Source: Selaginella moellendorffii (taxonomy: Eukaryota > Streptophyta > Lycopodiopsida > Selaginellales > Selaginellaceae). From it: a DNA stretch of 64,000 nt. Location of the stretch: assembly GCF_000143415.4 (NCBI RefSeq), contig NW_003314295.1, forward strand, positions 310,001 to 374,000. Reading direction: 5' to 3'. The position numbers and the translations under genes were made by a program. Positions 21,900 through 36,086 of the stretch are shown in pieces; position 1 is the first letter of the stretch, and every line of letters begins with the position of its first letter. Below the pieces are notes generated by a model, which was not told where the DNA came from, made no database searches, and saw only the letters and a program-made list of their open reading frames with translations.

Positions 21900-23933
21900 C
21901 TACTCTTCTTCGACTGTTTCAAGTTCTGGCTTACTAGCAAACCATTCTTCGTCACCAAATAGTTGATGAAAAACCTGGCAGAAAAACGAGCTAAGTGAGC
22001 GAGCACTCGCAAGTAAATCCTTTACCTTCTCGGTGTATTCCACGACACTTTCATACCCAGCCTCCGGACCTGGTTGAGCGCATACTCCAATACGATTGTC
22101 TATCACCTATCGCAGAAGTTAGATCATGCTAGGAAAGCTTTGGCAAGGACGGTACCTGTGAGCTTGTGCTATGAAGTTTTTCGGTGAAGAATCCGGACCA
22201 GAGAAGCTTTGGTTTGCAGAGGTCGGGCTCGAGGATGCTGGTTAAATCCTCTTCGCTTCCGGACTGAAAAAGAAGAAGTTTTACGACTCCATCCAACGCA
22301 GCCTTCGCAACAGAGCCACTTCCGGCAACTGTAGAGATTTGAATGACATATCTGCATGGCGACGACGTTAAAAAACACTTCCATGGATTCAAGCAGAGAA
22401 CTTACTTTCCATCCGGGCAAACGGCAGTACTGCCTAGTTGTAAGACTCTCACTGGATTTGGATTACATTCCCCGCTTACAGCTACACATCGTGCCGGGAA
22501 ACTAGAACCGAAAGGCAAGAAAAAGAATGAACTTACATCGTGGTGGAAATATCAGCAGAAGGTTGCTCTTTCCGGAAAGCAAGGATGCATCGGTTATACA
22601 GACGTATCTCCCCAGAAGCAGACTCGGGGTCTTGCTATCTGGCCGCTGCATTTCCTCGACTAAACGACTTCCCCATTTGTTGAAGGATGCACCAAGTACT
22701 ATCTTGTCACTGTAGAGAAGTTGTCCGGATTGAGCACGTATGCCTTTGAATTGCTTTGTTTCCTACAATCCCAGAATCAATGAAAGAGACGAATGGAAAA
22801 CTTACACATACCTTATCCCGAATAACAGAGGTGACGGGCATCCGCAACACCTACAAGAGAGCAGCATGATATCCGGAAGAGATCATAGGAAAATAACAAG
22901 ATCACGTACGTACAATGCTCCATGAACAGCGGCCACTCGACAGAATGCTTGAGGTATTTCAGCTTGCCCATAAAGGGTGTATAGAAAAGCACCATTGTTA
23001 TCAAATCTGCGGAGAGAACATCAACACCACCGCTGGGACGAAAAATTCCGGAAAAACTACCTTCCAATCGAAGCCATATGAAGCTTTAACAGTTGCAAGC
23101 CCTCCAGTGCCGAGACAGGAGAGCTACTTGTTTTCTGGTCCTCGTCAAGTAGCGCAACAGCATACAAAATGATTCTGGAAAGAGAGAAACGAAGAAGAAG
23201 AAAGTTAGAAATCATTTTTCCAGCCAAGAACTTCAAAGAAAAGAAAGCACCACGATTGAATCGACTGTGGAAGCTGCTCCCTCTCCAGGAGCTCCACGAA
23301 TGACACCTTCAAGTTCTCATCGGAGAAACCAGCACCGTCTCCCTCCTGAGAGATGTAAGCCCGGACAGACTTTAGAAACCGCATGAGACGCCTCTTGTCA
23401 CGCAAGGCCAAGGATCGGTCCTGGAAGAGCTCGGAGCTGGAAGTTGGCGCGGAGATAAAACCATCTCCACTCCAAATGTATGTCGCCTGGACGCCTTTAA
23501 ACTCGAGATAGTTGCTAGCTCCACACTTGATCAAGAGATCCACCAGAGACTCCGCGCAGCGTAGAACTTTTGGAGCTGCGATGTCGAGCGTGTAGCCTCT
23601 GGAAGAGCCCAGAGCTGCCGCCGATCCCTCGAATTCACAGACTTTGCCATCAGAGTAGAGGAATTCGTCTCGCAGGAGCTCGGATTCCTCCAAACCGAGA
23701 GCATCCAGCTCGGCCGAGGAGTCCACTGCGGCCGCGCCATTGCAAGCGCCGAGCGATGCTATGAACGAGGAGAGCTGATCCAGGGTCATGGATGCCCATT
23801 CCGATCCGTAGAACTCGTTGGAATCGAGGTGAAGTACCTTGCGCCCGCCGCAAGCCGCCGCGGCAGCTAGGATCGACTCTGGCAGCCCCGTTCCAACCAC
23901 GATTGCGTCGAAGCGATCCGGATCGATGTCCAT
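21900..23933 (-). CDS. REP: Rab escort protein (Rab geranylgeranyltransferase component A)
   Basis: REP binds newly made Rab GTPases and presents them to the prenyltransferase. The start MDIDPDRFDAIVVGTGLPES is the GDI/REP dinucleotide-fold motif. It continues KVLHLDSNEFYGSEWASM and YTLDIAAPKVLRCAESLV, with LLIKCGASNYLEFKGV (the family's SGA.NY.EFK), then DKRRLMRFLKSV. Middle exons keep the Rab-binding region (FQLAHKGCI/KYLKHSVEWPLF neighbourhood, about 22930-23000). The last exons contain VVEYTEKVKDLLASA and FHQLFGDEEWFASK and end in an acidic tail, as in plant REP. The frame is also open upstream to 24074, but that would overlap the neighbouring gene, and MDIDPD matches the family start. 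Introns are 50-60 bp. Part of it is duplicated at 32.93-33.18 kb. Confidence 0.88.
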
Positions 23934-24018
23934 TTTTCCAGCCAAGAGTTTGCGAAGAACCCTAACCCTATTATTGGCGCGCTCTTCCTCTTCTTCCACC
24001 GGGGGAAGAAAGACGGTC
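23934..24018. promoter_or_regulatory. Very short bidirectional promoter (REP / VPS2)
   Basis: Only 85 bp separate the ATG of the Rab escort gene (minus) from that of the ESCRT-III gene (plus). The stretch contains AACCCTAACCCTA at about 23958, a telo-box common in plant housekeeping promoters. Both genes act in membrane traffic. Confidence 0.6.
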
Positions 24019-25276
24019 ATGAATCTCTTCAGGAAGAAAACCGATCCGAAAGGTGAGAGCCACGATCCTCCCAACCTAGCTCTGTCAAGCGATTCACAGC
24101 GCCTTCCAATCTATAGATGCTCTTCGAGCCAGCAAACGCGAGATGGGAGTTGCGACTAGAGGTTTTTATTTGGGATTTTCTTCTTCGTTTGCTAGAAAAA
24201 TTGGATTTTTTTTGCAGGAATCGAGAGAGAAATAATGACTCTACAATCAGAGGTGAGTGATTTTAGTTTTTAGTTCTTGGTTCTTAGTTCTTAGTTTGGA
24301 CTTATTTTTTGCCTTCCAGGAGAAGAGACTGCTTGCCGAGATTAAGAAAACAGCCAAGACTGGTAACAAGGTGAGAGGTGTTTTTTCGTTGTTTGTTTTC
24401 TCGAGCTAGATAGATGTTGTTTCAGAGCGCAACGACGATCTTGGCAAGGCAATTGATCAGATTGCGGCAGCAAATTGGAAAGCTCCAGGGCAGTCGAGCT
24501 CAAGTGCGAGGTGTGGCAACCCATACCCAGGTTCTGTCACTGATTTTTCTTTTCGCCCCTCTCTTTTGTTTTGAACTCGAAGGGAGTTTTTCTAGCTCCA
24601 TGCCTCTGATGCTGCTTCAGTGTTGTTGTCTAGGCGATGTATGCGAATACGTCTGTTGCTGGTGCTATGAAAGGAGCCACTAAGGCAATGGGCGCAATGA
24701 ACAAAGTGAGATTTTTTCGGCTTTGTTTTACTTGACTTCGCTTACAACGATCTTGCAGCAAATGCAACCTCAGCAACAAGTTAAAACCATGCAGGAGTTT
24801 CAGAAACAATCCACACAAATGGATTTGACAGTAAGTTTTCACGTTTCGATTCTCGCTGAAGTATCATCGATGTTGATGCCAGTCTGAGATGCTGGCCGAT
24901 GCTATCGATGGCGCTTTGGACGACGAAGAGGCCGAGGACGAAACTGAGGAGCTCACAAACCAAGTAACGTAAAAGCTATCTATTAGAATTTTGATTTAGC
25001 TCTTCCTTTCAGGTTCTAGACGAAATTGGTATTGATATCGCTGCCAAGGTACTGATAATTTACACTCCCAACTCTTTGGATTGTTAACTGATTTTATGCT
25101 TTTGGTTTCCAATATTTAGTTGACAGCACCTCCCAAAGGAAGAATTGCAGGAAAATCGGGAGCTGAAGAAATCAAAAGGTAAAATAATCTATGTTGTATT
25201 GATCATCCTTTCGCTTTTTTTCAGTTCTGAAATGGATAACTTGGAGGACCGATTAGCAGCTCTTCGCAATACTTAA
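24019..25276 (+). CDS. VPS2: ESCRT-III subunit VPS2/CHMP2 type (VPS2.2-like)
   Basis: ESCRT-III filaments cut membranes from the inside at multivesicular endosomes. Small exons join to a protein beginning MNLFRKKTDPK, then DALRASKREMGVATRGIERE (exon near 24117-24160). Next come the helix EEKRLLAEIKKTAKTGNK, the RQLIRLRQQIGKLQGSRAQV region, GAMKGATKAMGAMNKQM, an acidic patch (DDEEAEDETEELTNQ) and VLDEIGIDIAAK. The C-terminal MIM1-type motif is MDNLEDRLAALRNT, which binds the VPS4 MIT domain. The basic N-terminus and acidic C-terminus fit the autoinhibited fold. The full length is preserved. An AATAAA follows 21 bp after the stop. Confidence 0.92.
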
Positions 25277-25296
25277 TTGCCGTTACATTTAACAAG

Positions 25297-25302
25297 AATA
25301 AA
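25297..25302 (+). terminator. Poly(A) signal AATAAA of the VPS2 gene
   Basis: AATAAA lies 21 bp after the TAA of the ESCRT-III gene and 174 bp before the BiP start codon. Confidence 0.5.
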
Positions 25303-25324
25303 ATCCCTTTAGGAAATCAAAACA

Positions 25325-25435
25325 TGCCACGTGGCAATATTTGATAAGTCGAATAGTGTCACTTCCTCAAGATTAATCTGAGCCATTGGATGTAGGCATA
25401 TTCGAGAAATAAGGGTATTTGCCCGCGTTATATAA
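25325..25435 (+). promoter_or_regulatory. BiP promoter with ER-stress-like elements
   Basis: The palindrome TGCCACGTGGCA (25325-25336) contains the CCACG half of plant ER-stress elements within a G-box, a target of bZIP factors. An inverted CCAAT box (ATTGG, 25385-25389) and a TATA box TATATAA (25429-25435) follow, 36 bp before the ATG. Plant BiP genes are induced by bZIP28/bZIP60 through CCACG plus CCAAT, but the spacing here is wider than the classical ERSE. That this is an active ERSE is inference. Confidence 0.5.
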
Positions 25436-25470
25436 ACTCAACCGACCCTAAGGTTTCGTCAACTTTGAGG

Positions 25471-27849
<2,379 letters not shown>

Positions 27850-28009
27850 ATCACAAGCAAAGTTGGAGGAAGTTATAGATCTTAAGGGACAATAGTAGTA
27901 TAGAGCACGCAGGAGACTGTATGTTCAAGATAAAATTGTAAAAACAATGGTATATCACGTACCTTAAAAGTATAAACTTAGCGTTGCATTGAGCACGCCT
28001 CTCCCTAGA

Positions 28010-28392
28010 GGTTTCCCATAAGCACGCAAGCAGCATCGTCATCTCAATCCTCGAGCTTCATCAGAGACTGAAAAGCCTTCTCCCCAACCTGTAAGTTGTT
28101 CCACTTGCAAGCTCCACTCAAGACGGTTGTCCATGCCAATTAGCTGTCTTCGCAACGCAAGCTTTGCGCAAGCTCAACTGCCTCTTCGAGACGGTTGGCC
28201 CGGCTCAGAAGATCGACTATGCAGTGATAGTGGTCGATCTCTGGCTTCACGCCAAACTCAGCGAGCATTGAGTCGAAGATCTTCTTCCCCTTGTCAACTA
28301 AGTAGGGCAAGGTGACACTCCCGTGTTTGATCATTGGGAAGCTCGGGGACGAAGGCTTACAACCAAATGGTATCACAGTTCTGTCAGTTCTC
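28010..28392 (-). pseudogene. 3' end of a PPR gene, truncated and partly inverted
   Basis: The minus strand from about 28300 to 28010 matches the last ~350 bp of the intact PPR gene at 36087-38318 (KPEIDHYHCIVDLLSRANRL, then EEAVEL). A nonsense TAA replaces the tyrosine codon before LAWTT, and internal deletions are present. The adjoining 28308-28392 matches the same PPR gene in the opposite orientation (revcomp of about 36468-36566), so a small piece was flipped. Homology then stops. This is the PPR relic of the left copy of the segmental duplication. Confidence 0.8.
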
Positions 28393-28671
28393 ATACAACC
28401 CCTAGCTGTTATGTTATTATATAGTTAAAATAATTAAATATGCTTTAATTTAATATTTCTAGCCACAGAAAACTTTTTATTTGTGATGGCTTTCTTTAAT
28501 CAACTTAAATCAGTTAAAGAACAATAGATGGCAATAAAAAATATGTGATTGCATGTGGGAGCATTATATATTTACACATGTGTGGATTTATTTTTTTGCT
28601 TGTAAAAATATAATAATCACATTTTGATTGCTATATAAGCAATCAAACATGATTGTGTATATAATACTTTT

Positions 28672-28749
28672 GTTATCTAGTATGCCATGTATGCATGGGG
28701 CATGATATTTCAAATTGTGACATATGACTGCCATATCATCCTAGATAAC
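28672..28749. mobile_element. Small MITE-like palindromic element
   Basis: The ends GTTATCTAGTATG and CATCCTAGATAAC are inverted repeats matching at 12 of 13 positions and enclose 52 bp. There is no coding capacity. Flanking target-site duplications are not clear. Confidence 0.4.
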
Positions 28750-29149
28750 ATAACGTCACCGCAAGTCTAGTAAAGGTTTTATACAAATATGTAGTGCAGG
28801 TTTTACACAAGTATGTATGTAATGCTAATTTATATTATGTGTGACAAATATTCCACAACTTCTCTTTTCCTTTCACAATGTCATGTAAAAATGAAATCCA
28901 TAAGTGTGGAGTAGTGGGACAAGAAGCACCATAATCAAAATTGAGGTATTGAATTGGAGCTTTTTATTTAGTCACAATATTACATATTACAATGGAGTGC
29001 CTAGTTAGTACTTTTTTGGTCACAGCTGCCAACTTTTATTCCTTCAGCAAGCATGCAAATGTTAGTTTTCATATAAATTAGCCATAAGTGTATATGCAAC
29101 TTTGTTCTATTTATCAATCTTCACCAAAGTGTTTTTCACAATTTTCCCA

Positions 29150-29560
29150 ATTTGCATATCTTTCTACTTCTTACACTCACTTGGAATGCTAGTCTAAGTT
29201 ACACAGTTTGGCTTTAGAGGCATAGATTCTAACACCATCATTGCTTCATCCAAATGGTTACTCATCCCAAAAGATCAATCACTCCATGGTAGTGCTCACA
29301 CCCAAGATAAATCCCATATTTTATCTCTGTTGCATTTAAGTATTCCATTCCTTGTTTCACAAACCTCACATGGCTTAAACCTATCAGGATGAAGATTGAA
29401 ATCTTACATGTTGTGAAAACTTTGAAATATAAAGGTAGAGTCTCCTTGGTGACTGTATCCAGTTGTCCAAGCCACAAGATCTTTTAATAGCATCAAGTTC
29501 AAACTTTGTTGAGCCAAGATCATGCTTCTTTGCACTAGAAGTCAACCAAGCATATCACTA
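29150..29560 (-). pseudogene. Fossil PPR gene (C-terminal repeats and E domain)
   Basis: The minus strand keeps the PPR C-terminal order: SLVDF-stop-CK (about 29550), LVAWTTGYSHQGDS (about 29475), GLSHVRFVKQGMEYL and KYGIYLGCEHYHGVIDLLG (29360-29262), NHLDEAMMVLESMPLKPNCV (about 29255-29197), then T-stop-TSI and ECKK-stop-KDM. In the intact genes the last two stops are tryptophans (VTWT, KKWN), so both are TGG-to-TAG changes (29194-29196 and 29164-29166). Frames shift at least once (after DLLG). The host DNA is AT-rich. Confidence 0.75.
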
Positions 29561-29769
29561 TGACTTGATTGCTCTTCACTCCTGAGCTCTTCATCCCAAT
29601 TGCCAAGCCCCAACATTGTTATAAGCTTCCCCTCTACTGCTTTTATTACTGTGAGTTACCTAGTATGTAAAGCCATGCTTTACTCCAGTGCCACTAATTT
29701 TACAAAAACTCCTTCCATCTCTTTGTTATAAGATTTGAGTATGCCTTGAGAGCAGTCACATTAGCTTTG

Positions 29770-30640
29770 AGAATTTGGCTTGAAGTAGTTCTCTATCTCA
29801 TATTATTTGTTCTCAAGTGGATTTCTCACATTTTTAATCACATGTTTTTTTGGCATTATAATGGTTTATTGCGACCAAAGAAACAACCCCAAGTAGATAA
29901 AGAGTAAGTTTAGCCTATGGTATCCAAAATGCACTTAATCACCTACTGAAAAACATTATGCCTAAAAGCCCTAAAGCTAAACTTTATTAATGTGTTAAAA
30001 AAATTGATATGGAATTGAAATTTATGTAGTTTAAGAAATTGCATACATAGTGTTGACTTGGATTTGCCATGTATACATGGCAAGCACCAATATATACCAT
30101 GTGTAAAAAAAAAGTTGTGTTCAAATTATTATTTTGTGAGTCACAAATATATTTTATAATAATTCAAGTACTAATTTTTAATATATTTAGAAGCATGTCA
30201 AATTTGGGGGGGGGGGGGGGGGTTATAAGCTCTATTTTTAACTTCTTATTAGCTCCTTTTTACCCTATTACACTACAATCCAGTTGTGACTAGTTTATGC
30301 TCTTCCTCCTCCCATTATTACAACTTTGGAAGCATGATCTAAACCCTAAATACAATAGTGTTGTTTATGCATTTAAATTTGCAATTTAATATTATTTATA
30401 GTGCATATACCCTATAGGTATTTACTATAAGATAATCATACAAGTGAGTTGGATTTTTAAGCATATTTTGGATACCACAAGCTAAGCTCACCATCATTGT
30501 GTGGTTGTTTCCTTGGTGAGAGTTATAAAAAATATGTAACAAACCATTACAATGCCAAAAATTCCAACACATGATTAAAAATACAAAAAATCCACTTGAG
30601 AACAAGTAATACAAAATAGTGTTAAAATTACTTCAAGCCC
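29770..30640. repeat. Long imperfect inverted repeat
   Basis: The segment from about 29770 to 29950 (with TGTTCTCAAGTGGATTTCTC and GGCATTATAATGG, then AAAGAAACAACC and TATGGTATCCAAAAT) is repeated as its reverse complement at about 30460-30640. Arms are about 170-180 bp and clearly diverged, with a spacer of about 510 bp. The spacer has no transposase remnant I can recognise and holds the poly-G run. This could be an old foldback or non-autonomous DNA transposon. Confidence 0.6.
30206..30222 (+). repeat. Homopolymer run of 17 G
   Basis: A single uninterrupted run of 17 G lies in otherwise AT-rich DNA, capable in principle of forming a G-quadruplex. Its length may be uncertain for sequencing reasons. 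Confidence 0.9.
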
Positions 30641-30851
30641 AAAATATTACTTATGATACTAAAGTGGTTCAGAGAAGAAGGAAATGTCACATATGTGCAC
30701 TACATTTTCATCATAGTTGCTTGGAGCCAATATTTGTTGCATGGCTTGAAGTAGTAATATTGGAGCCTAGCAACTATGATGAAAATGTAGTGCACATATG
30801 TGACATTTCGTTCTTCTCTGAACCACTCTAGTATCATAAGTAATATTTTGG
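30639..30851. repeat. Near-perfect 97-bp inverted repeat (hairpin; foldback MITE or small-RNA precursor)
   Basis: The left arm 30639-30735 and right arm 30755-30851 are reverse complements with about six mismatches in 97 bp and a 19-bp loop. A second short inverted repeat (ATTACTTCAAGCC and its complement at the loop) overlaps the element's edge. The RNA of either strand would fold into a long, almost perfect stem. Part of an arm also occurs at about 19262-19290. The element ends about 40 bp before the start codon of the NTPase gene. Confidence 0.8.
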
Positions 30852-30891
30852 TTTAAAAACAATTTCTATATTTGACAAGGGTTAGGATTTT

Positions 30892-32757
30892 ATGGAGAAG
30901 ATCAAGAAGATGATCCAGGATCGCTGCGACGAGCTTTGCAGAAAGATCATAAATCCTCTGCCAATTCCCGGGTTAGCGCCTGCCCAAGTAGGGACGCGCC
31001 CTCCCAGAGTGTTCGACTACATTTGTAGACCCAGCTTCGAGGAGAAGATGGTGGAGCACTTGAGAAAACGTACCTGTCCTGGACTTTGCGAGGAACAAAA
31101 GGCGTAGGTAAATCCTGTTTCCTATGGGCTTTGGCAGTGGTATTTGTTGCTGTCAACGTTCCTGGCTTGAGGATCATATGCATCTGCAATGCCGAATCTG
31201 TCAGGGCTGCACTCGAGTTCTCCTTCAGCGACGATTCCGATGCTCTTGAGCAGATTGGGCGTATTGACTCGCCTGCAGATTTGGATAAGTTTCTCAAGTC
31301 CAGGGAGGAAAGGATACTTTTGTTTCTGGATGGAGGGGAGCACTACGATTTTGCACATAAAGATGGTTCGCCAAGAACACAGGACGATGGCAGGCAAATA
31401 CTCGCAATCAAAACATGGTTGGATGTGTTTCAGGATAATGCCACTTTTAGATGCATACTCCCGTACTGGCCGTGCCTCTACACCGAGTTCAGCATTTAAT
31501 TTCCTTTGCATAATTTCGTTTTATGTCTGTCGTGCATTGCAGGAGGAATGCGCTACATATCTAAAGTCTTGTTCAATATTGGGACCTATGCTCGACAAGC
31601 GTCCCCTTCGAAGGAAAATTGTGAATTACCTTGCTGAGAGGCATCCCATGTCGTTATACCTGCTGGAGAGATACTGCCACAAGTACGTGGAGACGACTGA
31701 TACTCGGTTAGATACGCCTGAGGACCTCAGAACCCGTCCGGTATGTGTCCAACTGTTAAATAGTACGAGTCAGCTTATTTCTTGGCCGCAGGTACCTAGC
31801 TCTCGACCAGCAGTTCCTCTCCATTCGTACCTTGATGATGCGGAGGCCTGGGATAAAAGTTGCGGCTCTGTTCACACGAAAGAAGCCAGACCTGATCGAA
31901 GGATTTATTCTTCCTGGTGGTCCTTGCACTTCGTTTCTCCACAGCTTGTCTCTCCAGACGCGTCTACGTCAGAAGCAAACTCGTGCGTATAGAAGTCATC
32001 ATATTCAACTGTACCTGAGGCAGCTGCTTGACGAGGAGAACACAACGTGGCCCCAAGTTGGCTACATATGCGACGGGATTGTAGCAGAGACGATACGGAT
32101 GGGGGCTTCACCTTTCAGGGTACTAAGTACCAGGCAGATCGACTAGAAATCCTTGATGGAAAACCGAAGCTAATCAACCCCAACGATTTAAGAAAGGACG
32201 AGAAAGTGTTCTAGTTGATCTCAATCAACTTCACGTATGTTGATGGTGCTCTGGTCTGGAAGGATTCGAAGGGGACGCTTCATTTCTGGTTCTTACAAGT
32301 GTGTTTAAAACCCGAGGCTCACTGAAGGGCAGAATACAAGTTCGTTCGGCCGCAAGAATTCAAGCAATGGGCAACTGACCCGTTTAAGCTTTTTTACATC
32401 TACAAGATCCACGCTGCACGTTTATGAAGGTATCAAGATTTTATCTCGGTTTATTTCGCAGGTAGTGTTTCTAAATGTGCAAGAACTGAACAATCCAAGA
32501 CGGAGGAGGCTAGCCGTGGAAAGAAAATCTGTGAGGAAGAGGATGCACACATTGCCTATGAAACAGACGAGTGTCCATTGGACAAGTGCTTACAGTTGAC
32601 GAACGAGGAGCATGTGCTATTCGCAAAGCTGGGAAACTTGAGGATGAAGTTTGCTGCTGAAAAGCGGAAGAGAAAGGAGAACAAGGGTCAAAAAAGAATA
32701 TTGATTTTTGTAGATGGTGGATTATGGAATTTCAAATGCATCGTCATTCCCAAGTAG
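30892..32757 (+). CDS. P-loop NTPase protein, Crinkler-like (NTPase + possible nuclease-like C-terminus)
   Basis: The start is MEKIKKMIQDRCDELCRKII. A Walker A motif GTKGVGKS (about 31092) and a Walker-B-like ERILLFLDGGEHYD (about 31310-31350) mark a P-loop ATPase. Later exons include SILGPMLDKRPLRRKIVNYL (from about 31540), YLALDQQFLSIRTLMMR and VAALFTRKKPDLIEGFILPG. Then come WKDSKGTLHFWFLQ, YKFVRPQEFKQWATDPFKLF and a basic, charged last exon ending near 32757. The order NTPase, then 'W.D..G.L..F.Q' and 'F..P..F..W', recalls the Crinkler class (P-loop NTPase fused to a REase-like domain) known from fungi, oomycetes and some plants. That match is from memory and tentative. Exon borders are uncertain, and stops between about 32220 and 32460 may mean decay. 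A relic copy lies at 18.4-19.2 kb. Confidence 0.5.
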
Positions 32758-32929
32758 CGGGGGTGTGATCAGGTTGAACATTTGCAGATAGCCAAGGAGA
32801 AAGAGAAGAAAACAAAGAAAGCGAAGAACAATGGAAAATTATTTTAGCATGCAAGTTAACCTATATTCCAATTTTAGGGCTTGCTCTTGGTCTGGGCAAA
32901 TGCGACTTCGCAAAGATTCTAAGCAACTC

Positions 32930-33860
32930 CTAGCGGTAATGTTGATGTTCTCTCCGAAGATTTGATAATAATGGTGCTCACCCTTTATGGGCAAGCTCAA
33001 ATACCTCAAGCATTCTATTGAATGGCCACTGTTCATGGACATAGGGAGTCCAGAGGGAACTGTCGTGGAATACACGAAGAAGGTAAGGGATTTACTTGCG
33101 AGTGCTCGCTCACTTAGCTCGTTTTTCTGCCATTTGGTAACGAAGAGGGTAAAACCCAGATTGGCATTTTTAGGAGACTAGAATGCCTGGAATTTAGCGC
33201 GAGCTAAGTCGCCCATCGCGACATCACGCTAGCAGTGGTGTATCTCGTCAATGGCATCGTTCCGGATCCTTACATAAACTATTTCTTGAGATGAGCTACT
33301 GAGAATTTTCTACCTTGCTCCAGGACGAGATTTTCCACGTCCCGCAAGCTCAGTGCTACTGCAAAAAGGGATTTTATACTTGGCATCCTATTATCACAAC
33401 GCTGCCAGGATTGTAAGTTCGTCACTCTCTCTCGCTCCTTCCGAGTTTGTATGACGAGTTTTTGTTTCCGGATACCTCGTATCACTGGTTTTTGAATCTC
33501 TGGTGGGATGGATTTATGCACTCTCAATGCTCTAAGATCCATCAATATACTTTTGTCACTGGTACGTGTTTGGCGCATTTTGCTTCATCTCGACCCGAGA
33601 AAGCGTTGCTTCTCAAATCCGTGGTACTTGCCTTGTATCTTTTTCACGCTTCTATATTTTACACCGACGTTGGCCAACAGTAGCCATGATGGCCATGCAG
33701 GCATGCTTGAAGAGACCCCTACGGTCAGTATCCATATCAAGTTTCATACCAGACTTTACCTAAAATCCTTTCTTACGCTGCAGCTTTCTATCTTGGCAAT
33801 AATGTTCCGTGTCTGGACCGTTTTTTGTCTGGACCGATTTCATTGGATCCGTTTGCCTAC
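32930..33860 (+). pseudogene. Fused relic of Rab escort and ALG10 genes
   Basis: 32935-33037 matches a middle exon of the Rab escort gene (GKLKYLKHSIEWPLFM; revcomp of about 22922-23030). At 33038 the sequence jumps to its last exons (VVEYTKKVRDLLASARSLSS) and runs without a break into the 5' half of ALG10 ([18 protein letters not shown] at 33508), ending near 33860. Several exons are missing, stops and indels interrupt both parts, and a deletion removed the ALG10 start region. It belongs to the right copy of the segmental duplication, inverted relative to 21.1-23.0 kb. Confidence 0.8.
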
Positions 33861-34092
33861 TAATAGTGTGCTTGCAAATCCTAAATGCCATAAAACCCTA
33901 ACTCTTGTCAAATATAGAAATTGTTTTGCACAGATTATAAAGTAACTTTAGTTATATAAAATATTGCCCACATTTGCCTTTAGGAAATCAAAATATACCA
34001 CGTGGCAATATTTGATATGTCACTTCCTCAAGGTTAATCTGAGCCATTGGATGTAGGCATATTAGAGAAATAAGGGTATTTGCCCGCGTTAT

Positions 34093-36024
<1,932 letters not shown>

Positions 36025-36086
36025 ATCACAAGCAAAGTTGGAAATTGTAAAAACAATGGTATATCACGTACCTTAAAGTATAAACT

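Larger units (their letters stand above)
28393..30638. other. AT-rich island of repeats and gene fossils
   Basis: This is about 2.2 kb of strongly AT-rich DNA without an intact gene. It contains a 78-bp palindromic element (28672-28749), a fossil PPR gene (about 29150-29560), a long inverted repeat (29770-29950 against 30460-30640), a run of 17 G (30206-30222), and segments repeated in the other AT-rich islands of the window (near 49.4 kb and 59.1 kb). Confidence 0.7.

Noticed and set aside
30206-30222. Poly-G run as a designed or functional G-quadruplex switch.
   Set aside because: A bare homopolymer in AT-rich repeat DNA is better explained by slippage or sequencing, and there is no transcript context.
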